DNA of 34,385 nt from an uncultured Candidatus Pelagibacter sp. Lineage in GTDB: Bacteria; Pseudomonadota; Alphaproteobacteria; Pelagibacterales; Pelagibacteraceae. Of the stretch, positions 25,053 through 32,032 are shown piece by piece. Each line of letters begins with the position of its first letter. Position 1 is the first letter of the stretch. Under the pieces are notes generated by a model. The model was not told where the DNA came from, did not search any database, and saw only the letters and a list, made by a program, of their open reading frames with translations. The position numbers were made by a program, and so were the translations under genes. The stretch covers positions 1 to 34,385 of the forward strand of contig CAJQSZ010000023.1 in NCBI GenBank assembly GCA_905618805.1, written 5' to 3'.

Positions 25053-25659
25053 AATTTAAGATCTCTATTAAAATATATAGAGCGAGGATGCTCATAAATA
25101 TTATTATAAATAAATTTATTTTTCTCCAGACTCTTTGACTTTTAAGATATTTAGATAAGTATTTTGACATATATCCTATTGAGAAAAAAAAAATGAATGA
25201 TGAAATTGCAGCTCCAATTCCAAAATAGTATTTATCAATTATTAATAAATTTTTAGACAAATTTCCCAAAAAAAATACAGTGTCGGAATAAACGTGAGGA
25301 TTAAGATACGTAAAAGCTAGAGTTTTAGTTGTTATACTAGTTAATGAGATACTTTTTATTTCATGATTAAAATTAATCTTTTTCTTTTGAATGGATATCT
25401 TTTCATAGATAAAATGAACTAAAAATATGAATAAGAAAATATTTAAAATAAGCTCTATTGTAGAATTAAATAGATCACCAAAATATTGAAATAGAAAAAT
25501 ACCTAAAAAGATTAATATTAAATCAGATATGGAACAAATTAGGCAAACCAAAAATACATATTGTCTTTTTAATCCCTGCTCTATAACAAAAATATTTTGT
25601 GCACCAATTGCTAGAATCAAACTAAGTCCTGTAAAAAAACCTAGTATTAAAAAACTCAT
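25045..25659 (-). CDS. LysE/ArgO-family amino-acid exporter
   Basis: Inner-membrane exporter of 204 residues with six predicted spans. The N-terminal FFTGLSLILAIGAQNIFVIEQG is the LysE/ArgO signature (GPGPQ/GAQN-type loop), and the middle YLNPHVYSDTVFFLG carries the conserved NPH. Residues GAQN and NPH indicate the basic-amino-acid ArgO-like branch rather than RhtB. It is the second gene after an aldehyde dehydrogenase, with 13 bases between them, so both are likely on one transcript. Substrate (Arg, Lys or another cationic compound) is not determined from sequence. Confidence 0.85.
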   Translation of the reverse strand: MSFLILGFFTGLSLILAIGAQNIFVIEQGLKRQYVFLVCLICSISDLILIFLGIFLFQYFGDLFNSTIELILNIFLFIFLVHFIYEKISIQKKKINFNHEIKSISLTSITTKTLAFTYLNPHVYSDTVFFLGNLSKNLLIIDKYYFGIGAAISSFIFFFSIGYMSKYLSKYLKSQRVWRKINLFIIIFMSILALYILIEILNFN

Positions 25660-25672
25660 GATTTACTTGTAA

Positions 25673-27154
25673 TTATGAATGACTAATCCAAATAGTCTTA
25701 GTTTGAAGGTATTGGTCCAGTGCTTCTGTACCTTGATCTCTACTTAATGAGCCTGATTGTCTATATCCACCAAAAGGTGTTTTGATATCACCCTCTGAAA
25801 AAGTATTAACAGAAACAGTTCCACACGGAAGACTTTTTGCCATATGAAATGCCCTATCTATATCCTGTGTAAACACACTGGCATGTAATCCATATTTTGA
25901 ATTACTTGCAATTTTCAAAGCTTCTTCGTCACTGCCGATTGTAAGAACTCCTAATACTGGACCAAAGATCTCTTCCTGAGCAATTGTCATATTTTCTTTT
26001 AAACCATCAAAAAGAGTTGGTTTTGCATAAAATCCTTTTTGCTCTCCACCAGAGACACCACCAAATAAAAGCTTAGCACCTTCATCAATACCTTTTTGAA
26101 TATAACCATCTACTGTTGCTAAATGTTTTTTAGAAATCATGGAACCCATATTGCTCTCTGGATCTAATGGATCTCCAGCCTTAAGAACTTTAACTTTTTT
26201 TGAAACTTTGTCTAAAAATTCATCTTTAACTTTACTATGAATTATCTGTCTCATATTTGCAGAACAATTTTGCCCACCATTCCAAAAAGCAGAGTTAATT
26301 GCATTATCAATTAAATCATCTGTAATTTTTGCATCTTCCAAAACTATGAATGGGCTTTTTCCTCCCATCTCTAATCCAATTGTTTTTAAATTACTTTCAC
26401 CTGAATATTTCATAAATAAACCACCAACTTCAGTTGACCCAGTAAATGAAATCGCATCGACATCATTGTGTCTGCCTAAAGCCTCTCCTACATCACCAAA
26501 ACCTGGAACTATGTTTAAAACACCATCTGGTATTCCCGCTTCTTTGGCAATTTGAGCAACTCTAATTGCTGTTAATGGTGTGTCTTCCGCTGGTTTAATT
26601 ATTACAGAACATCCCGCAGCTAAAGCTGGAGCCATTTTCCATACTGCCATCATCAAAGGGAAGTTCCACGGAACAACGCCTGCAACAACACCAATTGGCT
26701 CTTTAACAATTAAACTAGTTAGTGATGGTTCCGTTGGTCCAACTTTACCAAATACTTTATCTATTAATTCTCCATACCATTGAAAATGCATTGGAGCATC
26801 ATTTGCAACTTCATTAATACAATCTCCAATTAATTTTCCAGTATCCACACATTCAAGAACTGAATTTTCCTCACCAGTTTGTCTTAATAATTCTGCAAAT
26901 TTAAGTAATATATCTTTTCTAAATTCTGGAGAAGTTCTAGACCAAACACCACTGTTAAATGCTTTTCTTGAAACTTTAACTGCTAAATCTACATCTTTAT
27001 GATTACATTTTGCTACAGAGCAAAGAGTTTCACCAGTTGCAGGATTTATATTTTCAAATTTTCCACCATCGATAGCATCAACGTATTTTCCATCAATGAA
27101 GGCTCTGCCTTCAAATTTTAGTTTAGCTGCAATTGATCTGTAATCTGAACTCAT
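25673..27154 (-). CDS. NAD(P)-dependent aldehyde dehydrogenase (PuuC/betaine-aldehyde type)
   Basis: An aldehyde dehydrogenase of 493 residues. It has catalytic C297 (GGQNCSAN), general base E262 (LEMGGKSP), N164 in PWNFPL and K187 in IIKPAED, plus the Rossmann GSTEVG loop. The overall sequence is nearest to gamma-glutamyl-gamma-aminobutyraldehyde and other omega-aminoaldehyde dehydrogenases (PuuC, PatD, BetB group). An aminoaldehyde substrate would fit a cell that uses polyamines or omega-amino compounds through a transaminase such as the one at 13000-14346. It is upstream of and probably co-transcribed with the LysE exporter. Confidence 0.87.
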   Translation of the reverse strand: MSSDYRSIAAKLKFEGRAFIDGKYVDAIDGGKFENINPATGETLCSVAKCNHKDVDLAVKVSRKAFNSGVWSRTSPEFRKDILLKFAELLRQTGEENSVLECVDTGKLIGDCINEVANDAPMHFQWYGELIDKVFGKVGPTEPSLTSLIVKEPIGVVAGVVPWNFPLMMAVWKMAPALAAGCSVIIKPAEDTPLTAIRVAQIAKEAGIPDGVLNIVPGFGDVGEALGRHNDVDAISFTGSTEVGGLFMKYSGESNLKTIGLEMGGKSPFIVLEDAKITDDLIDNAINSAFWNGGQNCSANMRQIIHSKVKDEFLDKVSKKVKVLKAGDPLDPESNMGSMISKKHLATVDGYIQKGIDEGAKLLFGGVSGGEQKGFYAKPTLFDGLKENMTIAQEEIFGPVLGVLTIGSDEEALKIASNSKYGLHASVFTQDIDRAFHMAKSLPCGTVSVNTFSEGDIKTPFGGYRQSGSLSRDQGTEALDQYLQTKTIWISHS

Positions 27155-27199
27155 TTTATAAATGAAAAACTATTCTAAAAATTCTTTATAGTAAAGCTA

Positions 27200-27610
27200 C
27201 TAATCTGGATTAGCTGTAAGTGTTTTGATCTCTAGAACATTGTTATTTGGATCCTGAACAAACATTGTTTCCTGTTCATATTCAGTACCTTTGAATCTCA
27301 AGTAAGGTTCGTCATGATACTTAACTTTTTTTTCTTTAAGTCTATTTTTAAGATCATCAAAATTTTTTCTTGATAAATGGACACCAAAATGAGGTACAGA
27401 AACGTTGCCCATATCAACATCATGTCTCTCATTTTCCAGTTTATGTTCACTTGCATGAAGAGTTAGCTCATTTCCCCAGAAATCTACATCAGCCCATTCC
27501 TGAGCAGAATTATCTAATCTACAGCCTAAAATCTCATTATAAAAATGTTTAGCTTTTTCTAAATCACCACACGGTATTGCTAAATGAAAGCAATTAGTAT
27601 TTTTGTACAT
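27200..27610 (-). CDS. VOC (glyoxalase/dioxygenase) superfamily protein
   Basis: A 136-residue protein of paired beta-alpha-beta-beta-beta modules. It begins with CFHLAIPCGDLEKAKHFYNE (metal-ligand His and the DLEKAKHFY pattern), then HFGVHLSRKNFDDL for the second module. It ends in MFVQDPNNNVLEIK, in which the DPxxNxLE motif provides the last metal ligand. The fold is sure; the reaction is not. Glyoxalase I, fosfomycin-resistance enzymes and extradiol dioxygenases share it. It stands 45 bases downstream of the aldehyde dehydrogenase start and diverges from cysE across 83 bases. Confidence 0.85.
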   Translation of the reverse strand: MYKNTNCFHLAIPCGDLEKAKHFYNEILGCRLDNSAQEWADVDFWGNELTLHASEHKLENERHDVDMGNVSVPHFGVHLSRKNFDDLKNRLKEKKVKYHDEPYLRFKGTEYEQETMFVQDPNNNVLEIKTLTANPD

Positions 27611-27693
27611 TATTTTTTTCTCTTTAAATTACACATTTAATCATTATATAAATCATAACTAATTATTAATCAATAGGTGAACAAAAGTGTACT

Positions 27694-28272
27694 ATGAGTG
27701 ATTTTTTACAATCTATAATTGATAGAGACCCTGCTGCTAAATCTAAATTAAGTTTAATTTTAACTTATCCTGGAGTTAAGTCAGTTTTTTTTCATAGAGT
27801 TGCTAATTTCTTTTATCTGGCAAAATTTGATCTTGTGGCTAGATTTATTTCTCAACTGTCTCGGTTTTTAACAGGTATAGAAATTCACCCAGGAGCTAAA
27901 ATTGGAAAAAATTTATTTATTGACCATGGTATGGGAGTTGTAATTGGTGAAACTTCCGAAATTGGAGATAACGTAACTATTTATCATATGGCAACACTAG
28001 GTGGTATTGCACCAAGTATTAATTCAAACCAACAAAGAATGGTTAAAAGACACCCAACATTAAATGACTGTGTTGTAGTTGGTTCTGGAGCTCAAATATT
28101 AGGACCAGTAACAATTGGGGCAAATGCTAAAGTTGGGGCTAATGCTGTAGTTACTAAAGATGTTCCTAAGAATGCAGTAATGGTTGGGATACCCGCAAAA
28201 AATGTTGGAACTGCCACAAAAGAATTTAAACCTTATGCTGTTGAAGAGGCAGATAAAGACACTTCTAATTAA
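27694..28272 (+). CDS. cysE: Serine O-acetyltransferase
   Basis: Acetylates serine with acetyl-CoA to give O-acetylserine, the carbon skeleton for cysteine. The 192-residue protein is the short (EpsC-like) form: an N-terminal helical part ([26 protein letters not shown]) and a left-handed beta-helix of hexapeptide repeats ([20 protein letters not shown] given in part, [35 protein letters not shown]). The active-site His is in [11 protein letters not shown]. It lacks the long N-terminal domain of E. coli CysE. The stop overlaps the cysK start as TAATG, so synthesis of the two cysteine enzymes is coupled. Confidence 0.94.
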   Translation: MSDFLQSIIDRDPAAKSKLSLILTYPGVKSVFFHRVANFFYLAKFDLVARFISQLSRFLTGIEIHPGAKIGKNLFIDHGMGVVIGETSEIGDNVTIYHMATLGGIAPSINSNQQRMVKRHPTLNDCVVVGSGAQILGPVTIGANAKVGANAVVTKDVPKNAVMVGIPAKNVGTATKEFKPYAVEEADKDTSN

Positions 28273-29273
28273 TGAAAAATTCTCATGACAATTTTATTTC
28301 AGGTATTGGTAATACACCACTTATAAAACTGAGAGCAGCTTCAGAAATTACTGGTTGTAATATTTATGGTAAAGCTGAATTTATGAATCCAGGTGGCTCA
28401 GTTAAAGATAGAGCTGCACTAGCTTTAATTAAAGATGCTGAAAATAAAAAACTAATTTCAAAAGGTGGAATTATTGTTGAAGGTACAGCTGGTAATACTG
28501 GTATAGGCTTATGTCTCCTTGGTAATTCACTTGGTTATAAAACAATAATTGTAATGAATGATAATCAAACTCAAGAAAAAAAAGATCTACTTAAAAATAT
28601 GGGTGCTGACTTACGTCTGGTTCCTGCAAAACCATATAAAGATGATGCTAATTTTGTAAAAATTGCAGCAAAAATTGCTGACGAACTAAGACCATCAAAT
28701 AACAATGGTGTTGTTTGGGCTAATCAGTTTGACAATGTTGCAAATGCTAAAGGCCATTATGAAGGTACTGGACAAGAAGTTTGGGAACAAACTGAAGGTA
28801 AGGTTGATGGCTTTGTCTGTTCATCTGGAACTGGTGGAACAATTTCAGGTGTAAGCAATTATTTAAAAGAGAAAAATAAGAATATTAAGATATATTTATC
28901 AGATCCTAAAGGTTCAGCTCTTTACAATTATATAAAAAATGGTGAGTTAAAGTCAGAAGGTGGTTCAATTACTGAAGGGATAGGTTCTAGCAGAATCACT
29001 AAAAATTTTGAAAATGCAAAGATTGATGACGCCTACTCTATTGATGATCATGAAGCACTCCCTATACTTTATGACTTAATAGAAAATGAAGGTTTAAGTC
29101 TTGGTACAAGTTGTGGAATTAATATCGCTGGAGCTATTAGAATGGGTAAAGAGCTTGGACCAGGTAAAACTATTATCACAATCCTTTGTGATAGAAGTGA
29201 TAAATACTCTACTAAGATGTTTAATATGAAGTTTTTAAAAGAAAAAGGCTTGCCCTTTCCTTCGTGGATTTAG
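28272..29273 (+). CDS. cysK: Cysteine synthase
   Basis: PLP enzyme joining O-acetylserine and sulfide to make cysteine. The 333-residue protein has the internal-aldimine Lys K45 in NPGGSVKDRAA, the substrate loop EGTAGNTGIGL, and the phosphate-binding SSGTGGTISG. The sequence tail TKMFNMKFLKEKGLPFP follows LCDRSDKYSTK, a form common in alphaproteobacterial cysteine synthases. There is no CBS domain. Translational coupling with cysE and the likely cysteine synthase complex make function secure, though sulfide supply is not evident: no sulfite or sulfate reductase is in the window. Confidence 0.94.
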   Translation: MKNSHDNFISGIGNTPLIKLRAASEITGCNIYGKAEFMNPGGSVKDRAALALIKDAENKKLISKGGIIVEGTAGNTGIGLCLLGNSLGYKTIIVMNDNQTQEKKDLLKNMGADLRLVPAKPYKDDANFVKIAAKIADELRPSNNNGVVWANQFDNVANAKGHYEGTGQEVWEQTEGKVDGFVCSSGTGGTISGVSNYLKEKNKNIKIYLSDPKGSALYNYIKNGELKSEGGSITEGIGSSRITKNFENAKIDDAYSIDDHEALPILYDLIENEGLSLGTSCGINIAGAIRMGKELGPGKTIITILCDRSDKYSTKMFNMKFLKEKGLPFPSWI

Positions 29274-29313
29274 ACCTTGAATATTTTAATTAAAAGAAAT
29301 AAAAATCCATAAT

Positions 29314-29451
29314 ATGAAAAAAATATTAATTATATTGGCTTTTTCATTTACTTTAGCTTCTTGTGCTACTGTAAAAGATAAAATCCCTAAACTTAAAACG
29401 TGTGACGGAAGTAACAAAACTGTTGCTGATGTACTTTGTAAAAAGAATTAG
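29314..29451 (+). CDS. Small lipoprotein, 45 aa
   Basis: ATG 29314 to TAG 29449-29451. The signal sequence MKKILIILAFSFTLASC ends in a lipobox LASC, with Cys17 as the lipidated residue. A short mature part (ATVKDKIPKLKTCDGSNKTV, then ADVLCKKN) has two further Cys that could form a disulfide. A terminator follows directly. It is unrecognised, but similar short lipoproteins of this kind are common in SAR11. It follows cysK by 40 bases. Confidence 0.7.
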   Translation: MKKILIILAFSFTLASCATVKDKIPKLKTCDGSNKTVADVLCKKN

Positions 29452-29465
29452 TAATTTCTAATTTA

Positions 29466-29498
29466 TTAAGTACCATTTTTTTAAAGTGGTACTTTTTA
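29466..29498 (+). terminator. Rho-independent terminator after the small lipoprotein
   Basis: AAGTACCA (29468-29475) pairs perfectly with TGGTACTT (29487-29494), loop of 11, followed by TTT and A-rich sequence. It lies 16 bases after the lipoprotein stop and closes the cysE-cysK-lipoprotein transcript. It may also serve the convergent gene ending at 29507. Confidence 0.72.
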
Positions 29499-29506
29499 AA
29501 AATAAT

Positions 29507-29938
29507 TTAAGAGTAAATTTTATCTGCCAATCCATAACAAAGAATTGCACTAAGCAAAGTTAATATTCCTAGAGCAATAATACCTTCTACAGAAGTTTTT
29601 TCATTATTACCCAGTTTGCTTATTTTGATACTGTAAAATCCAACTAAGAAGGCTGATAAGTTTTGTAAGAAAATTAAATTAAAAAATGCCCATGTATTTT
29701 CTAAGCCAATATCACCGTGAATTATTGGTCTTATAAAAATAATATATAATGCCATTATAACTGAGCCCAAAAACATAGCTCCAAAAAATCTAGTCATTGT
29801 AGCTGCTGAGTGATCAACGCCATATTGATCTAAGAAAGATTTGGTGGATGCGATACACCTGTATGCATAAACTGTATAAGTTAAAAAATGTACTGCAAAA
29901 ACAATTAGATAAATAATTCCATTAAAGTGTTCAATCAT
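29507..29938 (-). CDS. Four-span membrane protein, unrecognised
   Basis: A 143-residue protein with four hydrophobic segments, near residues 8-27, 48-70, 80-103 and 118-138. Features are YAYRCIASTKSFLDQYGVD after the first span and TMTRFFGAMFLGS before the second. A few polar residues (His17, Arg68-Pro69) lie in or beside spans. I know no named family; distant likeness to DUF-type small integral membrane proteins gives no function. It converges with the cysteine operon and diverges from the 69-residue protein across 140 bases. Confidence 0.68.
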   Translation of the reverse strand: MIEHFNGIIYLIVFAVHFLTYTVYAYRCIASTKSFLDQYGVDHSAATMTRFFGAMFLGSVIMALYIIFIRPIIHGDIGLENTWAFFNLIFLQNLSAFLVGFYSIKISKLGNNEKTSVEGIIALGILTLLSAILCYGLADKIYS

Positions 29939-30078
29939 AATTAAACATTATCAATAACTTAAGTTTAATAAAAGTTTTAATTATAGTTCAAAAACGCACA
30001 CAGACCTTTCTAGAATTGCACTAGTTCTTTAGATCAACTACAGTAAATACTAATAAAGTTAAAAATTAAAAAAAATTA

Positions 30079-30288
30079 ATGACTGGAAAAAGACGTTGGT
30101 TAAAAATATGGGCTAGAACAGTTGGAATGCCAATTGGCATTAATGATGAAGATAAGCCTGAATTTTTACCTATTAAACAAACTGATGTGAAAAAAGCATT
30201 GGCTTTCAGAACATTCTGGGTTCTGCTTCACGTCCTAACCTGCCTATTAATTATTGCTGGTAATGGCAGAGTAATGGGTTGGTGGTAG
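30079..30288 (+). CDS. Small membrane protein, 69 aa
   Basis: Unrecognised. The basic, Trp-rich start (MTGKRRWLKIWARTVGMPIG) is followed by a soluble stretch with NDEDKPEFLPIKQTDVKKA. One membrane span at about 44-62 (FWVLLHVLTCLLIIAGNG) leads to a short VMGWW end. The sequence is clearly coding-like, with charged/hydrophobic alternation and no rare composition. It is preceded by A-rich DNA without a ribosome binding site. Its stop overlaps a possible small ORF at 30282. Confidence 0.65.
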   Translation: MTGKRRWLKIWARTVGMPIGINDEDKPEFLPIKQTDVKKALAFRTFWVLLHVLTCLLIIAGNGRVMGWW

Positions 30289-30368
30289 TCAGAAAATTAA
30301 TAGATGAACTAGTTTGTCACGGTAAAGCTTCTTGTATTACTCAACCACTTAAATTGCTAAATAAATAA
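30282..30368 (+). CDS. Possible 28-aa small protein with GTG start
   Basis: An open frame from GTG 30282 (alternative TTG 30279) to TAA 30366-30368, overlapping the stop of the preceding gene. The product reads VVRKLIDELVCHGKASCITQ then PLKLLNK; the codons (GAT GAA, GGT AAA GCT TCT) look like those of neighbouring genes. It has two cysteines and no membrane span. No family is recognised. Translational coupling is possible. The evidence is thin because the frame is short. Confidence 0.33.
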   Translation: MVVRKLIDELVCHGKASCITQPLKLLNK

Positions 30369-30404
30369 CCCTTAATAATAGAGTTGAATTAATCTTAAGT
30401 GGTT
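30343..30404. repeat. Inverted repeat between two genes
   Basis: AACCACTTAA at 30343-30352 and its exact complement TTAAGTGGTT at 30395-30404, 42 bases apart. Nested in it AGAGTTGAA (30380-30388) can pair with TTCAGCTCT (30403-30411), an alternative stem. The two stems share 30403-30404, so they are mutually exclusive, like a switch. It lies just upstream of the ABM gene at 30436. Confidence 0.42.
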
Positions 30405-30435
30405 CAGCTCTAAATAATTAAATCAAAGTAGATAT

Positions 30436-30765
30436 ATGTATTTAGCAATGAGTAGACTTAAAGTTTTATCAGGAAAAGAAGATGAATTTGAATCGTCCTG
30501 GAAAAGTCGTGAAACAAATACTGATGGTATAAAAGGTTTTAAAAAATTTAACTTAATCAAAGGAATTGTAAATAAAGAATTCTCTCTATATATTGTTCAA
30601 AGTGAATGGAATTCTGAGAATGACTTTATTAACTGGACAAAATCAGATTTATTTAAATTAGATCATAAAAATCCCACCCAACAAAAAAACTTATGTCTAG
30701 GACCACCTGATTTTGATGGGTACCAAGAACGGCCAGATTTTGAAGGTTATAAATTAATTATATAA
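30436..30765 (+). CDS. Antibiotic biosynthesis monooxygenase (ABM) domain protein
   Basis: A 109-residue ferredoxin-like alpha/beta protein of the ABM superfamily, which includes heme-degrading monooxygenases (HmoA-type) and quinol oxygenases. Seen are the first strand YLAMSRLKVLSGKEDEFESS, a GIKGFKKFNLIKGI strand, and the characteristic WNSENDFINWTKSDLF (the W..E.AF..W..S.AF pattern), followed by an extra C-terminal stretch with PPDFDGYQERPDFEGY. The heme-ligating residues cannot be judged from sequence alone. It lies 30 bases upstream of the SMR gene on the same strand, so they may share a transcript. Confidence 0.72.
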   Translation: MYLAMSRLKVLSGKEDEFESSWKSRETNTDGIKGFKKFNLIKGIVNKEFSLYIVQSEWNSENDFINWTKSDLFKLDHKNPTQQKNLCLGPPDFDGYQERPDFEGYKLII

Positions 30766-30795
30766 TTTTAAAGAATTTTCATTTAAAGTTACAAA

Positions 30796-31128
30796 ATGAA
30801 CATGACAACTTCATATTTATTTTTAATCTTGGCTGTAGTGCTAGGGGTTGCTTCAAATAGTTTTGCAAAAAGTGCTGAGGGCTTTACCCTTTTTTACCCA
30901 AGTATCATTACAGCAATAACAATTGTTTTGTGCATGTATGCACTTTCGATGGTAATGAAAAATATCCCTATAGGAGTGACTTACGCTTCCTTTGCTGGCC
31001 TTGCGATTATTGCAACAGTTATTGTTGGTGTAATCAAATACAATCAAGTTCCTAACTTTTATTCAATAATAGGTTTGATTTTTATTATTGTAGGTGTGTT
31101 GATGGTCAACTTGTTAGGAAATAATTAG
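30796..31128 (+). CDS. Small multidrug resistance (SMR) family protein
   Basis: A four-span inner-membrane protein of 110 residues that aligns with EmrE/QacE. It has KSAEGFTLFYPS after the first span, the IPIGVTYASFAGLAIIATVIVG segment (equivalent to the EmrE span-3 region; given in part as IPIGVTYASFAGL), and the ending IVGVLMVNLLG. The membrane-embedded Glu at EmrE position 14, essential for proton-coupled transport, is absent. The corresponding stretch is ILAVVLGVASNSFAKSAEGF with V14 or G17 in its place and three extra residues. It is therefore either a different SMR subfamily or not a drug/proton antiporter. The alternative start Met3 does not change this. Confidence 0.8.
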   Translation: MNMTTSYLFLILAVVLGVASNSFAKSAEGFTLFYPSIITAITIVLCMYALSMVMKNIPIGVTYASFAGLAIIATVIVGVIKYNQVPNFYSIIGLIFIIVGVLMVNLLGNN

Positions 31129-31257
31129 TACTGACAGAATTTTAAATTTTTTTACGGGAAAAAAAATTGTAAGAAGTGTTTCTTAAATTATTGAAACCCT
31201 ATTACTATGTTAATTTGTATTCAATATATTTATTTATCAAAAAGTAAAATAAATATT

Positions 31258-31286
31258 TTGATATTAAACTTTCAAAGTATTATTAT
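31258..31286 (+). promoter_or_regulatory. Near-consensus sigma70-type promoter in intergenic region
   Basis: TTGATA (31258-31263) and TATTAT (31281-31286) are separated by exactly 17 bases. No coding sequence on the plus strand starts downstream; instead a G+C-richer, hairpin-rich stretch follows. Transcription would begin near 31293. Confidence 0.5.
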
Positions 31287-31292
31287 TGATTA

Positions 31293-31470
31293 TCAATATA
31301 AAGGAGGATGATGATCAATAGTTTATCACCACCTGACACATAACTGGTGTGATCTAAGTAACCTAAAGCAAGAAGCCAAAAAAACATAAATCCATTATTA
31401 TGGATTTTAGCGTATACCGCTAACTTATAGGGGAACTCTTTTGGGGTTTACTCAAAGGGTGACCCCCTTA
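31293..31470 (+). ncRNA. Candidate structured small RNA
   Basis: Unlike the surrounding A+T-rich gap, this stretch is G+C-enriched and holds four hairpins in series: 31325-31333/31346-31353 (one bulge, 12-base loop); 31388-31394/31401-31407 (AAATCCA/TGGATTT); 31408-31412/31418-31422 (TAGCG/CGCTA); and 31429-31468, where AGGGG pairs with CCCCT and ACTCTTT with AAAGGGT. It starts with AAAGGAGGATGATG. The last hairpin overlaps the DUF952 stop on the other strand. No match to tmRNA, SRP RNA, RNase P or 6S is evident to me. A near-consensus promoter precedes it. The first 130 bases of this gap (31129-31257) hold nothing I can support. Confidence 0.45.
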
Positions 31471-31812
31471 AAAATTAGCTGGTAAAGTGCAAGAACCATC
31501 ATCACTTAAAATAATTTCAAATTCATCAACAACATTAGATATATCTAAAGAAGAATATAAGTGAGGAAACAAATTTCCATCAGATGCCTGTTCCCACAGT
31601 AAATGATCAAGTTTTAAAGTGTCCACTTTTAATAAAATTAAATTTTTTTGGTTTTTATAAAAATTTTTAAGCGTTCCATCAACTTGCTCTTTTCCTGAAA
31701 AATGAATATACCCATCCTCCAAATCTTTTTTAGAGGGGATAAATTGATTTTTTTTCTTAGCTTCTAACCATTCAAGTTTGGTGCATATTTTATAAACAAA
31801 TTTTAAATTCAT
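31468..31812 (-). CDS. DUF952 family protein
   Basis: A 114-residue protein matching DUF952: VYKICTKLEWLEAKKKNQF at the start, then SKKDLEDGYIHFSGKEQVDG (the GYIHFS..EQV hallmark), NLILLKVDTLKLDHLLWEQA and NLFPHLYSSLDI (the FPHLY motif). The function of the family is unknown; the fold resembles ADP-ribosyltransferase-like enzymes by published structural comparison, which I cannot test here. No operon partners: the neighbouring intergenic regions on both sides exceed 200 bases. Its stop falls within the last hairpin of the candidate RNA. Confidence 0.87.
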   Translation of the reverse strand: MNLKFVYKICTKLEWLEAKKKNQFIPSKKDLEDGYIHFSGKEQVDGTLKNFYKNQKNLILLKVDTLKLDHLLWEQASDGNLFPHLYSSLDISNVVDEFEIILSDDGSCTLPANF

Positions 31813-31851
31813 TTAAATTTATAGTATTCGAGAAAGATTTTAACAATAAGA

Positions 31852-31875
31852 AACTTCCCTCTTTCGAGGGAAGTT
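31852..31875. terminator. Perfect hairpin in the DUF952-DUF924 gap
   Basis: AACTTCCCTC (31852-31861) pairs with GAGGGAAGTT (31866-31875) around a TTTC loop, with no mismatch. On the minus strand it is followed by TCTTATTG, only weakly T-rich. It may terminate the DUF924 transcript. It is one of the strongest hairpins in the window. Confidence 0.45.
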
Positions 31876-31966
31876 AATATTAACTAATCTAATTGGGAGA
31901 GAAGATAATGTTAATTTTTTAAAATTTTGTTAAGGCTTTATAAAACTAGAATTATTAATGATAACA

Positions 31967-31979
31967 TGACAAATTGTCA
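31967..31979. promoter_or_regulatory. Short palindrome, possible operator
   Basis: TGACAA-A-TTGTCA is a perfect six-base dyad with one central base, in the 220-base gap 31813-32032. Sites of this form bind dimeric regulators, but a single copy in A+T-rich DNA may be chance. Nearby, GGGAGAG precedes an ATG at 31908 that opens only four codons. Confidence 0.22.
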
Positions 31980-32032
31980 CTTCTCTTATGCCTTTCTAAT
32001 TTTTTTCTTATATTTTTAATGAATGCATTACT

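Noticed and set aside
30401-30411. GGTTCAGCTCT resembling a tRNA T-arm
   Set aside because: No acceptor stem, anticodon arm or D arm can be fitted around it.
31308-31336. C/D-box-like ATGATGA and CTGA motifs
   Set aside because: Box C/D RNAs are archaeal and eukaryotic; here the match is likely chance.
31308-31343. Eleven-codon ORF (ATG ATG ATC ...) after AAAGGAGG
   Set aside because: The GGAGG is directly against the ATG, too close for ribosome binding, and the frame is very short and lies in hairpin-forming sequence.
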